Positions 5,102 through 8,268 of a stretch of DNA of 8,268 bases are shown piece after piece. How positions within the stretch are numbered: the first letter of the stretch is position 1; each line of letters starts with the position of its first letter. Below the pieces are notes generated by a model. That model was not told where the DNA came from, did not search any database, and saw nothing but the letters and a program-made list of their open reading frames with translations. Made by a program: the position numbers and the translations under genes. The stretch comes from Acidobacteriota bacterium (GTDB lineage Bacteria > Acidobacteriota > Vicinamibacteria > Vicinamibacterales > UBA2999). The stretch covers positions 1 through 8,268 of the forward strand of contig CANIAI010000090.1 in the NCBI GenBank assembly GCA_947465275.1. Direction: 5' to 3'.

Positions 5102-6112
5102 CTAGGCCCGGTCGGTGCCGAGTGCGCGCCGGAGTTCGTCGGGGGTCACCGCGGCCGGACCGAAGTGGCCGACCGCGATGGCGGCCGCTTCGTTGGCGAG
5201 GCAGGCGGCCTCGGCGAGCGTCGCCCCGGCGGCGAGCGCGATCGCGGTGGTGGCAATCACCGTGTCGCCAGCGCCCGTGACGTCGGCCACCTCCCGGGCC
5301 GACGCCGGCAGATACCCCTCGACGTCCTCTCCGCGTTCCTTCCCGAGCAGCCACATGCCCTGATCGCCGCGGGTGATGAGGACCGCCTCGCATCCCGCAC
5401 GCTCGCGGAAGCTCCGCGCCGCATCGCGCGCCGACGCGTGATCGCGGATGCGGGTCAGCGTCGCGGCCTCGGCCTCGTGGCTGTTGGGTGTGATGAGCGT
5501 GGCGCCGGTGTACTGGCCGATGTGCGGGATCTTCGGGTCCACGAGCACCGGGATGCCCCGTGCGGCTGCCGCCTCGATCGCCGCACGCATGACCGTCGCC
5601 GTCACGGCACCCTTCAGGTAGTCGGAGACCACCACGATATCCGCGTCGCCGGCGAGTCCGCGGACGGCGGTGGCGAGCCGCTTCTCGACGTCGGCCGCCG
5701 GCTCGGCATCCACCTCGTAGTCAATCCGGGCCACCTGCTGGTTCCGTTCGGTGACCACGCGCACCTTGGTCGTGGTCGGGCGCGTGGGGTCACTGACGAA
5801 GGCCGGGGCGATGCCCGCGTCGCGGCAGGCTTCGGTCAGCTGGGTCGCCGCCTCGTCCTGGCCCGTCAGCGCCACGAGCGTGGCGTGCCCGCCCAGCGTG
5901 CAGATGTTGTGCGCCACGTTGCCGGCGCCGCCGATACGGTGCATCTCGTGATCGAACCGGACGACCGGCACCGGCGCCTCGGGCGAGATCCGCGTCACGG
6001 TGCCGACGATGAAGCGGTCGAGCATGACGTCGCCGATCACGAGGGCGCGTACGCCACTGAAGCGCGCGATGAGGTGCCCGGCGCGGGAGGGGGACAGGGG
6101 TGGGAGCAGCAT
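5102..6112 (-). CDS. rfaE1: D-glycero-beta-D-manno-heptose-7-phosphate kinase (PfkB family)
   Basis: The 336-residue protein matches the kinase half of HldE (RfaE domain I, HldA). This enzyme phosphorylates heptose 7-phosphate at C1 on the way to ADP-heptose for the LPS inner core. Visible motifs are GDVMLDRFIVGTVTRISPEAP (about 27-47), typical of this subfamily, and the sugar-binding GGAGNVAHN (61-69). Further motifs are TERNQQVARID (121-131), SDYLKG (163-168), DPK (192-194), TPN (208-210) and the PfkB signature DVTGAGDT (277-284, with catalytic D283). The C-terminal nucleotidyltransferase half of HldE is absent, so a separate adenylyltransferase must be encoded elsewhere. The start is ATG at 6112 with only a weak GAG upstream. 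It is the last gene of the Trm112-heptosyltransferase-kinase operon, 28 bases after the heptosyltransferase stop. Confidence 0.93.
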   Translation of the reverse strand: MLLPPLSPSRAGHLIARFSGVRALVIGDVMLDRFIVGTVTRISPEAPVPVVRFDHEMHRIGGAGNVAHNICTLGGHATLVALTGQDEAATQLTEACRDAGIAPAFVSDPTRPTTTKVRVVTERNQQVARIDYEVDAEPAADVEKRLATAVRGLAGDADIVVVSDYLKGAVTATVMRAAIEAAAARGIPVLVDPKIPHIGQYTGATLITPNSHEAEAATLTRIRDHASARDAARSFRERAGCEAVLITRGDQGMWLLGKERGEDVEGYLPASAREVADVTGAGDTVIATTAIALAAGATLAEAACLANEAAAIAVGHFGPAAVTPDELRRALGTDRA

Positions 6113-6140
6113 CGGTGTCGCTCGATCGTATACGGGTCGG

Positions 6141-7199
6141 TCAGGGGGCGGACAGGAGTCGTTCGGCCGCCTCGGCTACCCGCTCGGGGGTAATCGCGGT
6201 GAGGCAGCGGAAGTCGCCCGGTTCGCACGTGCGCTGATGACAGGGCCGGCAGGGCAGCGCCCCCATGTCGACCGCCGCGGATGGAATCGCCGGGTCGCGC
6301 CAGGGCATCGAGCGCTCGGGCAGCGTCGGTCCAAGGAGAGCGACGATCGGGGTTCGCGTGGTCGCGGCGATGTGCAGCGGACCGCTGTCGCCCCCGATGT
6401 ACAGCGCGGCGCGGGCCACGAGCGTCCGCAGCTCGGGTAGGTCGAGTTCCCGCATCGGCGGCACCGCGGCCGCCAGGGCGCCGAGCCTGGCGCGGGCCCC
6501 GCTGGCGATGACGCGTGCCGCCGCGGCCTCCGACGGTCCAGAGGTGATCACGATGCGGCGTTCGGGGTCGCGGCGCACCAGCCGCTCGATGAGCGCCTCG
6601 AACGCCTCGGGCGGCCAACGGCGGAAGGGGTTCCCTGCGCTGACGTGCAGCACGACCACCGGGCGGGTGCCGATGCCGGTCTCGTCCAGCAGCGTCTGCA
6701 CGCGCACCACCGCATCGGGGTCATCGGCCATGATGACCGGATCACGTGCCGGATCGGGGGCGGCGATGCCCAGCGGCTCGAGCAGGTCCCACTGGTTCTC
6801 GACCGAGTGGCGGGCGGTGAGGCCGGCGGGGCGGGGGACGACATGCGTGTACATCCAGCTCCGGCCGGTAATCGCGTAGCCCACCCGCATCGGGGCTCGG
6901 CTGCCCCAGGTCAGCCAGGCGCTGCGCGGACCGCCGTGCAGGTCGAGGGCGATATCGACGCGGCTCGCGGCAAGACGGCGCGCGACCTGCGCGTCACCGG
7001 CAAGGCGGGCGAATCCGGACGTCATCGGGAGTTCGATCACGTCGTCGAGGTGCGGGTTGCGGCGAACGACCGGGGCGGCCGCGGGCTCGACCACGTAGGT
7101 GAGCCGGGCATCGGGAAAGCGGCGACGGAGCGCGCCGATGAGCGGGGTCGTGAAGACCACGTCACCGATCAGCCGCAGCCGCACCAGGAGGATGTGCAA
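6141..7199 (-). CDS. Glycosyltransferase family 9, LPS heptosyltransferase (WaaF-like)
   Basis: The 352-residue protein has the GT9 two-domain GT-B layout and should transfer heptose from ADP-heptose to the LPS core at the inner face of the cytoplasmic membrane. The N-terminal signature is MHILLVRLRLIGDVVFTTPL (1-20), with the active-site Asp of the family at D13. The C-terminal domain has HVSAGNPFRRWPPEAF (185-200) and the donor-site GGDSGPLHIAAT (269-280). The end carries four cysteines spaced CX2CX4CX6C (C317, C320, C325, C332), a pattern seen in part of this family. The start is TTG at 7199. It immediately follows the in-frame TGA of the Trm112-like gene, and the family's N-terminus needs this codon; GTG at codon 6 would remove the first strand. 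Which heptose (I, II or a later one) it adds cannot be told, so no symbol is given. Confidence 0.93.
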   Translation of the reverse strand: MHILLVRLRLIGDVVFTTPLIGALRRRFPDARLTYVVEPAAAPVVRRNPHLDDVIELPMTSGFARLAGDAQVARRLAASRVDIALDLHGGPRSAWLTWGSRAPMRVGYAITGRSWMYTHVVPRPAGLTARHSVENQWDLLEPLGIAAPDPARDPVIMADDPDAVVRVQTLLDETGIGTRPVVVLHVSAGNPFRRWPPEAFEALIERLVRRDPERRIVITSGPSEAAAARVIASGARARLGALAAAVPPMRELDLPELRTLVARAALYIGGDSGPLHIAATTRTPIVALLGPTLPERSMPWRDPAIPSAAVDMGALPCRPCHQRTCEPGDFRCLTAITPERVAEAAERLLSAP

Positions 7200-7370
7200 T
7201 CAGGCTTCGATGGTGGCCTCATCGACCAGCATCACCGGGATATCGTCCTTGATGGGATAGACCCGATGACAGGTCGCGCACTTCAGGCCCGTGCCGTCCT
7301 TCACGACCGTGACGGGCGTCTTGCAGTTCGGGCAGGCGAGGATCTCGAGCAGTTCAGCGTCGACGGGCAT
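7200..7370 (-). CDS. Trm112-like small zinc-ribbon protein (YcaR family)
   Basis: The 56-residue protein starts at ATG 7370. It shows LLEILACPNCK (7-17), then CATCHRVYPIKDDIPVML (31-48), the standard Trm112/UPF0434 pattern. Two CXXC pairs (C13/C16 and C31/C34) should bind one zinc ion. Eukaryotic Trm112 activates methyltransferases; bacterial versions are less well understood but are often encoded beside LPS or lipid A genes, as here. A good ribosome site, GGAGGG (7379-7374), lies 3-4 bases before the ATG and argues against the longer frame that begins far upstream at 7724. The gene is first in the operon. Its stop is directly followed, in the same frame, by the TTG start of the heptosyltransferase, so the two are almost certainly translated in a coupled way. 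Confidence 0.92.
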   Translation of the reverse strand: MPVDAELLEILACPNCKTPVTVVKDGTGLKCATCHRVYPIKDDIPVMLVDEATIEA

Positions 7371-7373
7371 CAA

Positions 7374-7379
7374 CCCTCC
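7374..7379 (-). promoter_or_regulatory. Ribosome-binding site that fixes the Trm112-like start
   Basis: GGAGGG on the minus strand, 3 bases before ATG 7370, is the clearest Shine-Dalgarno sequence in the window. It decides for the 56-residue product over a 174-residue frame running back through the divergent TPR gene. Confidence 0.75.
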
Positions 7380-7392
7380 GGTAAACCTCTGG

Positions 7393-7398
7393 ACTATA
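7393..7398 (-). promoter_or_regulatory. -10 box of the Trm112-heptosyltransferase-kinase operon
   Basis: TATAGT on the minus strand matches the consensus in five of six bases. It would start transcription near 7386, a leader of roughly 15 bases that just includes the ribosome site. No convincing -35 is seen; the upstream side overlaps the divergent TPR promoter. Confidence 0.5.
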
Positions 7399-7409
7399 GC
7401 ATCTTGCGC

Positions 7410-7415
7410 TAGAAT
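7410..7415 (+). promoter_or_regulatory. -10 box of a probably leaderless promoter for the TPR gene
   Basis: TAGAAT ends 8 bases before ATG 7424, the same spacing as the TACAAT box before GTG 2165. There is no Shine-Dalgarno sequence between box and start. No clear -35 is visible. Confidence 0.5.
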
Positions 7416-7423
7416 CACACGCC

Positions 7424-8268
7424 ATGCGACACCCGCGTGCTGCCGTTGCGCTGATCGTGTTCGCCACCCTGTGGGTGGCACCGCTACCGGCCGCCGCACA
7501 GGCGATCGATCCCTACTTCGAGTTCCTGATGGCCCGCCGCCTCGAGGCACAGGGCGATGCGGCCGGCGCCGTGGCGGCGCTCGAACGGGCCGCGTCGATG
7601 GAACCGAAGGCTGCGGCCATCCGCGCCGAGATCGCCGGGGTGCAGTTCCGCCGCAACCGCCGCGACGAGGCGGAACAGGCGGCCAACGCAGCGCTCGCCC
7701 TCGACCCGGCCAACGCCGACGCACACCGCGTGCTCGGGATGGTCGCGGCGGCTCGCAGCGATGTGCAGGGGCGCGGCATTCCCCCCGCCGATGTCGCGAA
7801 GAACGTCGAAGACGCGATCGCCCACCTCGAGAAGGCGACGGTCGGTCCCGCGGCCGCCTCCGACATCCAGCTCCACTTCCAGCTCGGGCGTCTCTACCTG
7901 CGGAAGGGCGACCCCGAGAAGGCGATCACCACGCTCGCGCGGGTGGTCGACATGAATCCGGGTTCGGTTCAGGCGCGCGTGATGCTGGCGCAGGCCCAGG
8001 TCAACGCCAGCCGGATGGATGCCGCCATCACCACGCTGCAGGAGATCGTCGACGACGAGCCGCGTATCGCCTCGACGCTCGCCCGGTATCTCGACCAGGC
8101 CGGACGTCCAAAGGAGGCGGCCGAGGCGTACGGCAAGGCGCTCGCCATTGCGCCGATGGACCGTGACCTGAAGTTCCGCCGTGCCTCCGCGCTCTACACG
8201 TCAGGGCAGCTGTCCGAGGCGCTGGCCGCCGCGACGCTTGCCCAGACGGAACATCCCGACGACCTCCG
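7424..8268 (+). CDS. Secreted TPR-repeat protein, 5' part
   Basis: The frame from ATG 7424 is open to the window end, giving 281 residues with the C-terminus missing. Residues 1-25 are a signal peptide: positive MRHPR, hydrophobic core 6-19, and PAAA|Q with likely cleavage after A25. The mature protein should therefore be periplasmic or outer-membrane associated. It consists of helix pairs with TPR spacing and features: about 29-62 (GDAAGAVAALERAASMEP), 63-96 (RRDEAEQAANAALALDPAN) and 148-181 (LGRLYLRKGDPEKAITTLARV). Further units are at 182-213, 219-246 (AGRPKEAAEAYGKALAIAP) and 247 onward. A less regular insertion around 112-140 separates the second and third units. Such proteins are scaffolds, and no partner or catalytic domain is visible. 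It is divergent from the LPS-core operon across 53 bases, which may or may not reflect a shared role. Confidence 0.88.
   Translation, partial: MRHPRAAVALIVFATLWVAPLPAAAQAIDPYFEFLMARRLEAQGDAAGAVAALERAASMEPKAAAIRAEIAGVQFRRNRRDEAEQAANAALALDPANADAHRVLGMVAAARSDVQGRGIPPADVAKNVEDAIAHLEKATVGPAAASDIQLHFQLGRLYLRKGDPEKAITTLARVVDMNPGSVQARVMLAQAQVNASRMDAAITTLQEIVDDEPRIASTLARYLDQAGRPKEAAEAYGKALAIAPMDRDLKFRRASALYTSGQLSEALAAATLAQTEHPDDL

Noticed and set aside
3369..5393. A 674-residue open frame on the minus strand, antisense to purH and running into the kinase gene
   Set aside because: It is very rich in Arg, Gly and Ala, has no recognisable domain, and mirrors the codon bias of purH, which is a certain gene.
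5165..6193. A 342-residue plus-strand open frame opposite the heptose kinase
   Set aside because: Low-complexity Arg/Gly/His-rich shadow of a clear PfkB-family gene.
7200..7724. A 174-residue version of the Trm112-like protein starting at 7724
   Set aside because: The extra N-terminus is Arg/Pro-rich, runs antisense through the TPR gene, and the GGAGGG site supports ATG 7370.
1..8268. CRISPR array, insertion sequence, tRNA or rRNA, toxin-antitoxin or other defence module
   Set aside because: I looked for direct-repeat arrays, terminal inverted repeats flanking a transposase, tRNA-like cloverleaf sequence and small paired ORFs, and found none that could be supported.

Overview
The window is GC-rich, tightly packed bacterial DNA. 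It carries outer-membrane and LPS-core genes, so the host is Gram-negative. The gene mix suggests an Acidobacteriota member, perhaps Vicinamibacteria: a DUF481 porin-like protein, an MXAN_5187-type protein, a stand-alone heptose-7-phosphate kinase, a Trm112-like protein and a TPR lipoprotein-like or secreted protein. That placement is inferred from gene content and base composition, not from a marker gene.

Layout from left to right. The 3' end of a DUF481 beta-barrel gene (+) faces a two-gene minus-strand unit, a TMEM175/DUF1211 channel-like membrane protein followed by a short-chain dehydrogenase, whose reading frames overlap by 4 bases. A 62-base divergent promoter region separates this unit from an uncharacterised MXAN_5187-like gene (+). 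That gene converges, through a perfect 11-bp inverted repeat, on a CspA-family cold-shock gene (-). The cold-shock gene has a near-consensus sigma-70 promoter about 160 bases upstream of its start codon. An intrinsic terminator lies inside the leader. purH (+) is read divergently and encodes the bifunctional enzyme for the last two steps of IMP synthesis. It converges on a minus-strand operon, Trm112-like zinc-ribbon protein, GT9 heptosyltransferase and heptose-7-phosphate kinase, which together point to ADP-heptose supply and transfer onto the LPS inner core. A second divergent promoter region of 53 bases drives this operon in one direction and a signal-peptide-bearing TPR protein (+, cut by the window end) in the other.

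Most of the window is ordinary housekeeping and envelope material, and I see no defence system, mobile element, CRISPR array, tRNA or rRNA. The most noteworthy signals are regulatory: (i) the cold-shock leader with a built-in terminator whose 5' arm is repeated next to the ribosome-binding region, suggesting attenuation or a short RNA; (ii) two genes whose -10 boxes end exactly 8 bases before the start codon, suggesting leaderless mRNAs; (iii) a heptosyltransferase that starts with TTG directly after the in-frame stop codon of the Trm112-like gene.
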